Program-made: the position numbers and the translations under genes
Shown here: positions 9,234 through 17,926 of the stretch, one piece after another
Layout: each line of letters starts with the position of its first letter
Numbering within the stretch: the first letter of the stretch is position 1
Origin: Candidatus Riflebacteria bacterium HGW-Riflebacteria-1
GTDB lineage: Bacteria; Muiribacteriota; Ozemobacteria; Ozemobacterales; Ozemobacteraceae
Direction: 5' to 3'
DNA: 64,000 nt
Assembly: GCA_002839445.1 (NCBI GenBank)
Contig: PGYB01000001.1
Coordinates: 346,735 to 410,734, forward strand
The notes under the pieces: generated by a model
The model's input: the letters and a program-made list of their open reading frames with translations, nothing else
Databases searched by the model: none
Told to the model about the DNA's origin: nothing

Positions 9234-11270
9234 CTAGTGTGCTCTTTGCTCTGACCAGCGCAGCAAAAGCATGTAGGCCGCTCCACGGCTTAACGCGATA
9301 TTCCATTTTGACTTAGCTGCCGGCCACGGCGAAACAAAAAGATCACGTTGCCTGAACCCGTCGAAAACCTCATCCGGTGGCAACTCAAGAATCTTTCGGC
9401 TCGCGATGGCGTCACCGACTGCAAAGCTTTCGAGGCAGGCGAGAATTTTGCAGGCCATGCCCAGATTCAGACTGTCTTGACCGGCACAAAAATCATACAG
9501 CCATCTCCGATCATGCTCGTGAAGATCGGGAAACAAGTTTACCAGCCGGTTGGCAAAAGCTTTTCCCGAAATCGGCTGTTCAAGGCTATATTCATTGCCA
9601 TAGCCACCAGAAATCTGGCCGCGCTGCCGCATGAATTTCAGCCCCGGATACGCCCAGTGCCCGACAATAGCCGGCGGTCGCGCCAGATTGGGGCCGATAC
9701 TGACACCCTGTCGTGTCAGTTGTTGATGTAGCTCATCTACTGCGGAAGAATCTGAAGCCAGCCGGTCAATCGGCAAACGACGTTTCATACTGATGACCGC
9801 GGCTACACCGGCGGCCTGACCGGCCGCCATACCGACTGGAATCGTTCTGGCACTGCTCTGGGCCAGAGAATCAAAACCAGCACTGCGACCAACCACCATC
9901 AGGTTGCTGAAGCCAACCGGAATCAGACTGCGCAACGGAACGGCATACTGCTCTGGCTTTCCAGTTACATCGCCATGATGATCATGCACCTGCGCCTGAA
10001 TATCGAGCGGATACGAGCCAAAACAGGCGCGATCGACAAAATCCCGATTTTCGAGAACATCATCAACTGTAAGGGTATATTGTGTAGCAATCTGCCGGGA
10101 AGTGCGAACATAGAGCTCCGGCGCGACGCCGGCAAGAACCGCTTCAGACATTCCTGCAATGTTTTTCTGCAGAAAAGCCAGCAACAGGGGCAACTCCGCC
10201 TCGGCCAGCTGCCTGGCCTCGCGCCGTGACTGCCGATCGAGCCCGTCAATTCCGAATACCAGCACGGCATTAACCAGCACGCTGCCATCGTTCTGACGTC
10301 CAAGATTGAGCCCGCGAACGCGCACTCGCTGTGTTGAAGGGCTGTACCGCTTAATTATATCGCCAAAGCCCCAGATACTTCGCCGGGTGCCGCCCAACAA
10401 GCCTCCTGGGTCGCTGTTTCCGCCAAGTGCCACGCACATTTTCTGCCAGCCAGCATCTGAAATATTGCCCAAGCGTAACACAAGCGTTGTCGCCATATTC
10501 CGAATATTTCCCCAGACATCTTCGCCGTAGTTTTTCCAGCCGGCACCGGCAGCAACTGCCAAATCGGCATCCTGCGTCGCGTCGATAAAAAACCTGCCAC
10601 TTACAGGCGTAATCTGCCCATGATCGTGAACAATCTCTATGCCCTGCAACGTAACAGTCATGGCTTCGCTGGCCCGCGGTGGCATGATTTCTGCTGTCAA
10701 TGTTGCCGACATTTCGCGATCATCAGGGCAAAGTGTTTGCCCAGGCCGGTAAAGTGGCAGAGTCTGCGAACCTGCCACTGGTAACAGAGTTAGTGCGCCC
10801 CTTATAACATCGAGGTTCTGCTCACGCGCAACCAAACGGTCAAAGAGCATCTCCACGACCTTGACATCGAACGAATTGTCATCGAGCTCACGATAAATTT
10901 CAGCAAAAATACCGCCATTTAAAGGTCGGCGCCGACTGTCGAGATTCATATCGATTGTATTCAACCAGCCACGCGTCATCAGCCCACCCAATGCCGGCCG
11001 CGTATCGACCAGCAAAGTGCGTGCGCCAGCTCTGGCAGCAGCGATAGCCGCCGCTATTCCCTCAGGATCGCCGCCAGCAACTATTACATCATATTGCTTC
11101 TGCGAAACATTAGAGTTCTGATATAGATTCTGAGCCGATCCGGGAACAACACGCAACACAAAGACCAATGCTATAAGCAAAAGCATTGCTCGTTCGACAG
11201 GCGCAGTCTGTTGCCGTAATTTTCTGGCAGGCTCCTGCCCGGCTTTAACAGTGCATGAAAATTCAAACAT
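9234..11270 (-). CDS. FAD-dependent oxidoreductase, membrane-anchored or exported
   Basis: The protein is 678 aa. A hydrophobic segment at residues 29-46 (MLLLIALVFVLRVVPGSA) acts as signal or anchor. The dinucleotide-binding motif DVIVAGGDPEGIAAAIAAAR is at 61-80, followed by the GGLMTRGW motif, typical of the FAD-dependent oxidoreductase family PF12831. Later motifs (DATQDADLAVAAGA; VVGRSAGFD; PVGMAAGQAAG) fit the FAD fold. The substrate is unknown. Start at 11270 follows a GGGGG stretch. An internal ATG directly before the hydrophobic segment would give a conventional signal peptide but has no good ribosome site. Confidence 0.82.
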   Translation of the reverse strand: MFEFSCTVKAGQEPARKLRQQTAPVERAMLLLIALVFVLRVVPGSAQNLYQNSNVSQKQYDVIVAGGDPEGIAAAIAAARAGARTLLVDTRPALGGLMTRGWLNTIDMNLDSRRRPLNGGIFAEIYRELDDNSFDVKVVEMLFDRLVAREQNLDVIRGALTLLPVAGSQTLPLYRPGQTLCPDDREMSATLTAEIMPPRASEAMTVTLQGIEIVHDHGQITPVSGRFFIDATQDADLAVAAGAGWKNYGEDVWGNIRNMATTLVLRLGNISDAGWQKMCVALGGNSDPGGLLGGTRRSIWGFGDIIKRYSPSTQRVRVRGLNLGRQNDGSVLVNAVLVFGIDGLDRQSRREARQLAEAELPLLLAFLQKNIAGMSEAVLAGVAPELYVRTSRQIATQYTLTVDDVLENRDFVDRACFGSYPLDIQAQVHDHHGDVTGKPEQYAVPLRSLIPVGFSNLMVVGRSAGFDSLAQSSARTIPVGMAAGQAAGVAAVISMKRRLPIDRLASDSSAVDELHQQLTRQGVSIGPNLARPPAIVGHWAYPGLKFMRQRGQISGGYGNEYSLEQPISGKAFANRLVNLFPDLHEHDRRWLYDFCAGQDSLNLGMACKILACLESFAVGDAIASRKILELPPDEVFDGFRQRDLFVSPWPAAKSKWNIALSRGAAYMLLLRWSEQRAH

Positions 11271-11357
11271 CCGATTACCCCCGCCACATTAGTACAGCCA
11301 GATACCAGGGCAAGCTTTTTTGATGGGGCTAACCCGGCATCTGAGAAGTGAAAACTC

Positions 11358-12230
11358 TTACGATCGCCAGATTACTTCGGCCGGACGCCTTTGCACAGTT
11401 CGCCTGAACCTGTATTTCGGGTAGCCGAGCGCTACTACTGAATGCAGTTGATGTTCATCACTCAGTCCGAGAAACTTGTGCCCGGTCTCGGCAGGATTAA
11501 ACGAAAAGCCGATAATGCAGCTTTCAATGCCCATCGAATGTGCCATCAGCATCAGGTAGTCCATGGCGATTGCGCAGTTGTACCATCCGAAGTAGTTGTC
11601 TTTTCTGGCATAAGCACAGACTAAACTTGAAGCGCCGCGAAAAATCGGGTGGTCGCCGGCTTCATACCTGGCGAGCAAAGGCCTGATATAAAGCAGTTTC
11701 CAGAACATCGGGTCGACGCCACTGGCGAGCAGCTCATCCTGGGTTTTCCGGTAATAATCGATTACCGCCGCCTCATAACCTTCGATCAGACTGCGATCGG
11801 TGAGCACCATAAAAGAGCGATCCTGCTGATTCGCATCGCTGGGAGCATGTGCGGCGACATCGAGCAGCTTCTCCAGGGTTTCCCTCGCTACCGGCTTGTC
11901 AGTAAAATGCCGAACCGATCTTTTGCTGAGCAGAAAAGTCTCGATCATTTCGGGTGTCCAGGTCGCATCGATCGTTTTGAAATTTTCGGGAGTCATCTCA
12001 ATGTGGCCAAGAGCGCCTGTAGGACAGGCCGATACGCAATGACCGCAACGAATGCAGCGACCATCTTTGGCGAATTCCGGAGGTTTCTTGCCTTCCTGTT
12101 TGATAATTGACCTGGCCGGGCATATCGAAGCACACAGACCACATGCCACACACTTTGTCGGGTCGATTACAACCAGGGGCTTTACCTGTCTGACTTCACC
12201 AGCTTCAGATGCATTGTTTTCTGTCATCAT
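11358..12230 (-). CDS. Ferredoxin-nitroreductase fusion protein
   Basis: A two-domain redox protein of 290 aa. The N-terminal 2x[4Fe-4S] ferredoxin domain has CxxCxxCxxxC clusters at C27/C30/C33/C37 and C59/C62/C65/C69. From about residue 90 on it is an FMN nitroreductase fold, starting SKRSVRHFTDKPV and ending with the VALGYP strand. Such fusions reduce flavin-dependent substrates with electrons from the clusters, usually in anaerobes. The substrate is unknown. Start follows GGAGAG. It is co-directional with the FAD oxidoreductase, about 90 bp away. Confidence 0.87.
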   Translation of the reverse strand: MMTENNASEAGEVRQVKPLVVIDPTKCVACGLCASICPARSIIKQEGKKPPEFAKDGRCIRCGHCVSACPTGALGHIEMTPENFKTIDATWTPEMIETFLLSKRSVRHFTDKPVARETLEKLLDVAAHAPSDANQQDRSFMVLTDRSLIEGYEAAVIDYYRKTQDELLASGVDPMFWKLLYIRPLLARYEAGDHPIFRGASSLVCAYARKDNYFGWYNCAIAMDYLMLMAHSMGIESCIIGFSFNPAETGHKFLGLSDEHQLHSVVALGYPKYRFRRTVQRRPAEVIWRS

Positions 12231-12326
12231 CGCTCTCCATTATTTGAATATTACACCGGCAACACTTATTATTAGAGCATCTTAAACTCTTGTCAACACC
12301 CACCCGCCGCTCTGCAAATTGCAACC

Positions 12327-12707
12327 TCAGCTGACAGCGGTGGCTTTGATCCATTCTCTGGCTGATTCAATATCGTAAAACAAGGCAAACTCTATTTTTT
12401 CGCGAATTGAAAAGCCGGCGAGACGCCTTTCCAGCTCAAGGGAATTGGGCCTCTTTTCGTCCATAACCAGCGCGCACCTGCCCCCGATATGTTTTCGATA
12501 AGCGGTCAGAAGCTCCGCAAAAACAGAGACTTCGCTCAAATCGCGATGCCGAACAGACAGACGCGCATCAACCAGCACAGAATAAACCCCGGCATCGTCA
12601 GGACTGCCAAAAGCCTCATGAAAAGCCTTTTCAGCCTGCTCTACCGTATTTATTCCCGCAAGCGTAAAAACCACAAGACGATCTTCTTTTTCGAATGTCA
12701 CTCCCAT
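12327..12707 (-). CDS. Small STAS/SpoIIAA-like protein, 126 aa
   Basis: The pattern beta-strand (DRLVVFTLAG), helix, strand (YSVLVDARLS), helix, strand (CALVMDE), helix, strand (FALFYDIESAREWI) matches SpoIIAA-like/STAS small proteins. The final D-x-x-x-A-x-x-W-I is typical of that group. It is probably cytosolic, with unknown role. Start at 12707 follows AGGAGA. Confidence 0.65.
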   Translation of the reverse strand: MGVTFEKEDRLVVFTLAGINTVEQAEKAFHEAFGSPDDAGVYSVLVDARLSVRHRDLSEVSVFAELLTAYRKHIGGRCALVMDEKRPNSLELERRLAGFSIREKIEFALFYDIESAREWIKATAVS

Positions 12708-12854
12708 AGATTCTCCTGTTCTGCAATCCTATCATCAACACCCCGCTAATTCAAGACTGCCCGAACCTGCAACTCCCGCGAAGTCACCTTCATCTTCAGG
12801 CAAATTGGCGCAAAACTCCAGACCGGCTCTTCTACAAATGCAATTTACAATTTA

Positions 12855-12883
12855 GTGACGCTGGCCGGCATATCTGGTAGAAT
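12855..12883 (+). promoter_or_regulatory. Possible promoter of the DUF4160/DUF2442 pair
   Basis: GTGACG (12855-12860), 17-bp spacer, TAGAAT (12878-12883), about 30 bp before the DUF4160 start. The -35 match is weak. Confidence 0.35.
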
Positions 12884-12912
12884 AGCCTCCTATATTGTAT
12901 TCGGAGACAATG

Positions 12913-13145
12913 ATGCCAGTTACTTTCGAGAAAGACGACTACAAGTTCTTTTTCTATAGCAACGAGCATGATCCTGTCCATGTTCATGTCAGACATGGCG
13001 GCGGCGAAGCAGTTTTTGAAGTGGAGGCCCGCGTAGAGCTTCGCGAATCCAGAACATGAAAATGCTGGAATTGCGGAAAGCCCTTAATCTCGTGCGAGAA
13101 AATCGCGATCTGATTCTGGAGAAATGGTATGAGTATCATGGCTAA
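12913..13145 (+). pseudogene. DUF4160 gene split by a frameshift
   Basis: From the ATG at 12913 (GGAG 6 nt upstream) the frame encodes the DUF4160 core: YKFFFYSNEHDPVHVHVRHG, then FEVEARVELRES. It meets TGA at 13057-13059. The rest of the domain continues in another frame from ATG 13056 (ATGA overlap) to a TAA at 13143-13145, ending MKMLELRKAL and LILEKWYEYHG. Joined, they make one normal DUF4160 protein of about 77 residues. A one-base deletion, a sequencing error or programmed slippage could explain it. It lies directly before a DUF2442 gene, its common partner. Confidence 0.75.
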
Positions 13146-13407
13146 TTCAGTTAAAGCATGTTTTGAAAACGGTTATATCGTCATCCAAATGGCTGATGGG
13201 ATGGAAATCAAGTTTCCTGTAAGCCATAACAGACGCCTGGCATCAGGAACTGAAGAGCAGTTGAACAATATTGAGATTTCTCCTTACGGATTGCACTGGC
13301 CAGAACTAGACGAAGATCTGTCGTTTAAAGGTTTATCAGAAGGTAACTTCGGGCAGCATGCCGGAAGCAATGCCAATCGATGCAACAAGAAAGCGTCTTC
13401 GCGATAA
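13129..13407 (+). CDS. DUF2442 domain protein, partner of DUF4160
   Basis: The protein is 92 aa. The DUF2442 pattern is clear: MADGMEIKFPVSHNRRLASGT, then the invariant-type GLHWPELDEDLS and a short LSEGN tail. The final 20 residues (HAGSNANRCNKKASSR) look unrelated and may be a run-on. It overlaps the DUF4160 reading frame by 17 nt and has GGAG 7 nt before ATG 13129. DUF4160-DUF2442 pairs are often treated as toxin-antitoxin-like modules; that is family knowledge, not something the sequence proves. Confidence 0.82.
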   Translation: MSIMANSVKACFENGYIVIQMADGMEIKFPVSHNRRLASGTEEQLNNIEISPYGLHWPELDEDLSFKGLSEGNFGQHAGSNANRCNKKASSR

Positions 13408-13472
13408 GAGTCTGCCTGTGAACATTTTTTTCATAGTATTGTCTTAAACTCTACGGCAAACGAGGTCTCCCC

Positions 13473-14543
13473 TTGGCTAAAATAAACACACTCAACGGCT
13501 ACCTTTGCGCTAACGGCTGGGAAGAAGCTCTCTGCCAGGAACTGGTTGCAGCAAAAGCTGGCGAACATTTTTATTCGCCGGCACCGGGTCTCGTTGTCGG
13601 AGAGTCAAGCTCTGCAGGTCTCAGATATGAACCGGTATTTGCCGGTCAGTGGTTCCCGAGCTGCATGGAAGTTGAAGGAGAGTCTATTGCCGATCTCATT
13701 CAGGCTCTCGGCAACACCCTCGATCCGATTCTCGACCAGAACCCGCTTCCCTGGACACTGCACTGTTTCACCCCGGACCTTTACACTGAAGACTCGACAT
13801 ACTATGAGTTTCTCAGCGGCCGATCAGCCCTGCTGCATGAAAAGTTCATGCAACGCATGGCAAAATACCGACGGCGCGCGCTTGAAAAATACGTTGACTG
13901 GTCGGCAATCGACGAGAAGCGTCCATGTCTGTTGATACAGGCTGTTCTGGTTGATACCGGTTACCTCTGGGTAAGTGCCGCCAAAAGACTTAAGACCGAA
14001 TCAGGTCGATTCGTGCCGTTTATGCGCAGCAATTCACCCGGCTCGGTCGCCCATGACCCGCAGGCACCCTGCCGATCGTATTACAAACTTGAAGAAGCCT
14101 GGCAGGTAGCCGGCATTTACCCGCGCAAAGGCGAAGTCTGCGTAGATCTCGGTGCAGCACCCGGCGGCTGGACCTGGGCGGCTCTCAAGCGGGGCGCCCG
14201 AGTTGTTGCCGTCGATTTTGCCGACCTCAAACCACATGTCGAAAACCACCCGCACTGCGAACATTCGCTCGAAAACGGCTACGCCTTTATGCCCGCCAGA
14301 ACCGTCGACTGGATGTTCTGCGACATGATTGTCAAGCCGCTGGCAACGCTTGGTCTTCTCGATCGCTGGCTCGAACAGAAAGCCTGCCGAAAGTTTGTCG
14401 TCAACGTAAAGTTTCGCGGCAAACAGCCAGAAAGCATTCTGACGGCAATTGAAGAACTCAGACAGAAGCACCAGATTTCACATCTGATTGTTAAGCACCT
14501 CTACTACGACCGCAACGAAATCACCCTGATCGGCAGCCTCTGA
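13473..14543 (+). CDS. rlmM: RlmM-like 23S rRNA 2'-O-methyltransferase
   Basis: A predicted SAM-dependent ribose methyltransferase of 356 aa, matching RlmM (23S rRNA C2498). The N-terminal half has the THUMP-like/FDX-type region. The C-terminal FtsJ/RrmJ domain shows SYYKLEEAW, then the SAM-binding CVDLGAAPGGWTW (about 222-234), ARVVAVDFA, a WMFCDM strand, and a conserved Lys in FVVNVKFRG. It starts with TTG at 13473; GAGGT is 6-7 nt upstream and no ATG fits. It appears monocistronic between two toxin-antitoxin-like pairs. Confidence 0.82.
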   Translation: MAKINTLNGYLCANGWEEALCQELVAAKAGEHFYSPAPGLVVGESSSAGLRYEPVFAGQWFPSCMEVEGESIADLIQALGNTLDPILDQNPLPWTLHCFTPDLYTEDSTYYEFLSGRSALLHEKFMQRMAKYRRRALEKYVDWSAIDEKRPCLLIQAVLVDTGYLWVSAAKRLKTESGRFVPFMRSNSPGSVAHDPQAPCRSYYKLEEAWQVAGIYPRKGEVCVDLGAAPGGWTWAALKRGARVVAVDFADLKPHVENHPHCEHSLENGYAFMPARTVDWMFCDMIVKPLATLGLLDRWLEQKACRKFVVNVKFRGKQPESILTAIEELRQKHQISHLIVKHLYYDRNEITLIGSL

Positions 14544-14556
14544 CAAGCAGAATCAA

Positions 14557-14958
14557 TCAGCTCTTCACCCAGTTTTCAGTTTTAAGAGACTTGATTCTGC
14601 TGAATTCTTTCAAGTTGTTGGTTACCAGTATGGCAGCAAAAAACTGCGCAATAGCCGCTATCATCAAATCATTCGGGCCGATAATCTCACCCTTTTTCTC
14701 GATTACAGCACGAAGATCAGCATAAACATAAGTCACCTGATCGGAGAATGGCAGAATTTCGAAAGGCTCAAGAAACCTCTCGACAATCTCGGTATTTTTC
14801 TGGAGATTCCTGCTCTTATAAGCACCAAGAAGCAGTTCGGCTTTAACAACAGCAGGAATGGCAATCTCTATCGGCGGCAAAGACAATAATCTGCGCTTGA
14901 CCGACTCATGTTTGCCATTAAGAAAATAAATGCAGGTGTTGGTGTCGAGGCAGTACAT
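14557..14958 (-). CDS. vapC: VapC-type PIN-domain toxin
   Basis: A PIN-domain ribonuclease of 133 aa. The acidic metal-binding residues are visible: D5 in YCLDTNTCIYFL, E41 in VVKAELLLGA and D97 in GPNDLMIAAIA, with the late LVTNN-KEF and ENW motifs of the VapC family. All catalytic positions are intact. The start is either GTG 14961, overlapping the antitoxin stop as GTGA, or ATG 14958; GAGG precedes both. It is the second gene of the vapBC operon, so toxin translation is coupled to antitoxin. Confidence 0.9.
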   Translation of the reverse strand: MYCLDTNTCIYFLNGKHESVKRRLLSLPPIEIAIPAVVKAELLLGAYKSRNLQKNTEIVERFLEPFEILPFSDQVTYVYADLRAVIEKKGEIIGPNDLMIAAIAQFFAAILVTNNLKEFSRIKSLKTENWVKS

Positions 14959-15188
14959 CACAATTCCTCGCGCCGACTGTCACGGCTGAATGGAAGCTGG
15001 GCTGGCCGTTTGAAGGTAGAGTCAGTCACAGCACCGAAAAGATCTGCAAAGTCAGCGGGGTACGCCGGATCGAGCCGAGCGCGAATCTGCTCGGCAACCC
15101 ATTTTGAAATAGAAACCCGCTGCCGGGCCGCAGCATTCTCAACTTTTCTGAGTGTAACCTCATCGATATACAAAGATATTTGTGGCAT
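14958..15188 (-). CDS. vapB: VapB-type ribbon-helix-helix antitoxin
   Basis: The protein is 76 aa. The N-terminus (PQISLYIDEVTLRKVENAA and VSISKWVAEQIR) is a CopG-like ribbon-helix-helix DNA-binding fold. The C-terminal half (FADLFGAVTDSTFKRP) is the expected toxin-binding tail. I chose ATG 15188 because AGGAGG lies just upstream; the longer frame to 15245 would run through the promoter. RHH antitoxins bind their own operator, here the large palindrome at 15225-15260. Confidence 0.88.
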   Translation of the reverse strand: MPQISLYIDEVTLRKVENAAARQRVSISKWVAEQIRARLDPAYPADFADLFGAVTDSTFKRPAQLPFSRDSRREEL

Positions 15189-15204
15189 AAATCCTCCTGC
15201 TCTA

Positions 15205-15233
15205 AATATAGCCACGACCAGCCAGAGTGTCAA
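15205..15233 (-). promoter_or_regulatory. vapBC promoter
   Basis: On the minus strand, a consensus TTGACA (15233-15228), 17-bp spacer, and TATATT (15210-15205). The -35 box is inside the left arm of the operator palindrome, so bound antitoxin would block RNA polymerase. Confidence 0.8.
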
Positions 15234-15260
15234 GTATACTTGCAAGTATACTTGACACTC
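15225..15260. promoter_or_regulatory. Perfect 36-bp palindromic operator of vapBC
   Basis: The 18-bp half-site GAGTGTCAAGTATACTTG is followed immediately by its exact reverse complement, with no spacer. Inside it, the 10-bp palindrome AAGTATACTT occurs twice, 12 bp centre to centre, about one helical turn apart. That spacing suits two antitoxin dimers side by side on one face of the DNA. Confidence 0.85.
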
Positions 15261-15691
15261 AACTCACAAACACTGCGTTTTCGCGCAACAGATTGAATAT
15301 CCCCCGGCGTTTTCGTATGATGGTCTAAATAATCTATATTGTCGTGATCGTATTTGTTGTCGAATCAGCAAATCTACTGCGACAGCGACACTGCAATACT
15401 CTGCATGGCTGACCAAGACGAAGACACACGACAAGCGAGAGAATCCCAGTATCTTTTGTTTCTCAAACAGCGGTAAAGGAGTTCTGGTTTTGCTAAAAAT
15501 CTGAACTTCAGAGATATTTATAGCGTGCCTTCAAGGTTTACCGCGAAAGCCATTAGCAACTCCCTTTGAGTCTTCGTAATTTCGGAAAGCTTAGTCTTGC
15601 ATTTTCCGCTATAGTGTATCGTTATCAGCAATTTTATTTCCATCATCAAACCTTTTTCAGGCCTGATTAATCCAGTATTCATGTTTTACCG
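15261..15691. other. Gene-poor stretch, 430 bp
   Basis: I see no convincing gene, repeat or terminator. It separates the vapBC promoter from the end of the minus-strand membrane-protein gene and may be debris of the accessory region. Confidence 0.5.
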
Positions 15692-16147
15692 TCATTTTAT
15701 GTCAGTTTCTGATTCCTCGCCGGCCGATGGCTGACTGAACAGGATTAGCGCCACAGCGAGGATCAGCGCAATCGCATCGGGCACGAATAACCCCGGATAG
15801 AGGGCATACCGTGCCAGAATGCGAGGATCGATCTTGCCGGAAAAGTAGATAGACCAGATCAGAGCGCCTTTGAAGGCAAAGACGATCACAAAGTGCACCA
15901 GTATGGCTTTCTCAAGATTCGCTGAGCCCCATACCGTGCGAATGACTGTCCACAGCACGGCGGTGATAAACAGGACAGTGAACAGTGCGGTGATGCCCCC
16001 TCCGAGATCCTGATAATTCATCACCTGGCCGCTATTCTTATCGATGACGATTGAACCCTGCAGGTCGTTAGAAAGAATCAGGAGCGCCCCCAGCGAAAAG
16101 TTGATGTGAAGCAGTTGTGCGATAAGCCATCCGCAGCCTTTGAGCAT
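15692..16147 (-). CDS. Small integral membrane protein, 151 aa
   Basis: I do not recognise the family. Hydrophobic stretches at about 7-27, 52-72, 82-100 and 120-138 suggest four membrane helices. A polar loop (DLQGSIVIDKNSGQVMNYQDLG) lies after the first and a charged tail (SAGEESETDIK) ends the protein. GGAGGGAAGG lies upstream of ATG 16147 but is somewhat far (about 10-17 nt). It stands alone between the toxin-antitoxin island and xerC. Confidence 0.6.
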   Translation of the reverse strand: MLKGCGWLIAQLLHINFSLGALLILSNDLQGSIVIDKNSGQVMNYQDLGGGITALFTVLFITAVLWTVIRTVWGSANLEKAILVHFVIVFAFKGALIWSIYFSGKIDPRILARYALYPGLFVPDAIALILAVALILFSQPSAGEESETDIK

Positions 16148-16479
16148 ATAGTTTATTTCCTTCCCTCCAGAAAATCCACCGGAACCGGCATGTTGCAGTC
16201 ATATGCCGCGCATCAGATTTCCAGGGAGACGCGTGTTGTTCCAGTGCAAGAATACTATGCCCGATTTTTTAGAGTCAACAAAAATCCTGTGCCAGTATTT
16301 GATGAAAGATTAGACCAGGCCTAATACATCGCTTAACTTTCGCGAGCATGCTGGTTGAATTTTCCTGCAGCTATTGAGAAAAAACCTGTTAAAAAAATGT
16401 AACTGGGCTCTTGTACGTTGGCGGGCATTGTGATAACCTTTGCACATCTCACAAAACGCACCCGCCGGAGCCCATAACA
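16148..16479 (+). promoter_or_regulatory. Intergenic region with probable xerC promoter
   Basis: No gene is visible in these 332 bp. The best promoter is TTGTAC (16411-16416), 17-bp spacer, TAACCT (16434-16439). The leader can fold GGCGGG against CCCGCC just before the xerC ribosome site, which could hide or expose it. Confidence 0.4.
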
Positions 16480-17400
16480 GTGCCCGTAAACGAGCTGATA
16501 GAGCGCTATCTCGAATCGCTGGCCAAAGAGCGACTGATGTCGCCGAATACCGTGCGCGGCTATCGCAGCGATCTCGAATTTTTTAAAAACTGGCTGGCGC
16601 AGAATAACGTTACTGAGGCCGAAAATCTCGAAACACTCAGCCATGCGCTGTTGCGCTCATTCTGGGCAGAACGCCGCAACAACGGCCTGTCACCGCAAAG
16701 CATGCGCCGTGGTCAGTCGGCACTGCGCGGCCTTTTCAAGTTCGCACGTCGCCAGAAGCTTATCGAGACAAATCCGGCCGCAACCATGGACTCGCCAAGG
16801 CGCCAGTTGCCTCTGCCGAAAGCTCTAAGCCAGGAAGATATCAACCTGCTGCTCAACGCGCCAGATCTGCAGACTCTTAACGGCATGCGCGACCGCGCCA
16901 TTCTCGAAACGCTCTACGGCAGTGGCCTGCGCGTATCAGAAGCGGCGACACTGACTATTGAAAATCTTGACCTCAACGCGCAGCAGGCGAGGGTAACCGG
17001 CAAAGGCAACAAGGATCGCATCGTTCCGCTGACACCGCTTTCCTGCCAGACAATACACGCTTATCTGCAGGTCAGAAACGCGCAGATGCCGCAGCAGAAG
17101 CAAAACCAGCACCTGTTCTTGAACAAGTTCGGCAACGCACTCAGCACACGCTCAATGGCCCGCATCATCGACAAATACGCGCGCCAGCTCGCGATGATGA
17201 TGAACATCACACCGCATCAGTTCAGGCACAGCTTTGCCACCCACCTTCTCAACAACGGCGCCGACATCCGGGCAGTGCAGGAAATGCTCGGCCACGAAAG
17301 CCTGTCGACAACACAAATTTACACAAGAATCAGCAAAGAGCGTCTGATGCAGACCTACAGACTCTCGCACCCAAGAGCAGGAGACAGACATGACTTATAG
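16480..17400 (+). CDS. xerC: Tyrosine recombinase XerC
   Basis: A site-specific recombinase for chromosome dimer resolution at dif. From the GTG at 16480 (GGAG 9 nt upstream) the protein is 306 aa, the standard Xer length. The N-terminal SAM-like domain spans 1-100. The catalytic domain has R151 (GSGLRVSEA), K175 (TGKGNKDR), H246/R249 (HQFRHSFATHLL), H272 (LGHESL) and Tyr281 (TTQIYTRI), so all six positions are present. It overlaps hslV by 11 nt. The xerC-hslV-hslU order is the Bacillus codV-clpQ-clpY order, which favours XerC over XerD. Confidence 0.93.
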   Translation: MPVNELIERYLESLAKERLMSPNTVRGYRSDLEFFKNWLAQNNVTEAENLETLSHALLRSFWAERRNNGLSPQSMRRGQSALRGLFKFARRQKLIETNPAATMDSPRRQLPLPKALSQEDINLLLNAPDLQTLNGMRDRAILETLYGSGLRVSEAATLTIENLDLNAQQARVTGKGNKDRIVPLTPLSCQTIHAYLQVRNAQMPQQKQNQHLFLNKFGNALSTRSMARIIDKYARQLAMMMNITPHQFRHSFATHLLNNGADIRAVQEMLGHESLSTTQIYTRISKERLMQTYRLSHPRAGDRHDL

Positions 17401-17926
17401 AGGAACAACTATTCTGGCAGTCATTAAAGACAACGTTCTGGCCGTCGGTGGCGATGGCCAGGTAACTCTTGGCGAACAGATCATCAAAGCAAAAGCGGTA
17501 AAAATCCGACGCCTGAGCGCCTACCCGATCATTGGCGGCTTTGCCGGGCATACTGCCGACGCTTTCACTCTTTTTGAAAGATTTGAAACCCGCCTCGAAT
17601 CAGCATCGGGAAACATGACGCGCGCAGCCGTAGAGCTTGCTCGTGACTGGCGACTCGACAAGGCCCTGCGTCAACTGCATGCCATGCTGCTCGTCGGCAA
17701 TTCAGAAAAAATCCTGGTCTTGTCAGGCCAGGGTGACGTGCTTGAACCTGACGAACCAGTGGCAGCGATCGGCTCAGGCGCACCCATTGCCACAGCGGCT
17801 GCGAAGGCCCTTTTCCGAAACACGCAGCTTTCAGCCGTTGAAATTGTTAAAAAAGCCATGGCGATTACCGCTGAACAGTGCATATACACGAATAATGAGA
17901 TTGTCGTGGAGGTTCTGGAAAAGTGA
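17390..17926 (+). CDS. hslV: HslV peptidase subunit
   Basis: The proteolytic core of the HslUV (ClpQY) ATP-dependent protease, 178 aa. The sequence MTYRGTTILAV shows a short propeptide before Thr6, the predicted N-terminal nucleophile after processing, as in non-proteobacterial HslV. GGDGQVTLG, GGFAGHTADAFTLFE, AAVELARDWR and AIGSGAP are the family motifs. It overlaps xerC upstream and hslU downstream (GTGA), so all three are probably translated together. Confidence 0.95.
   Translation: MTYRGTTILAVIKDNVLAVGGDGQVTLGEQIIKAKAVKIRRLSAYPIIGGFAGHTADAFTLFERFETRLESASGNMTRAAVELARDWRLDKALRQLHAMLLVGNSEKILVLSGQGDVLEPDEPVAAIGSGAPIATAAAKALFRNTQLSAVEIVKKAMAITAEQCIYTNNEIVVEVLEK

Noticed and set aside
15225..15260. 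The palindrome as a recombination (dif-like) site for XerC
   Set aside because: It lacks the unequal 11-6-11 dif layout and overlaps the vapBC promoter, so an operator explains it better.
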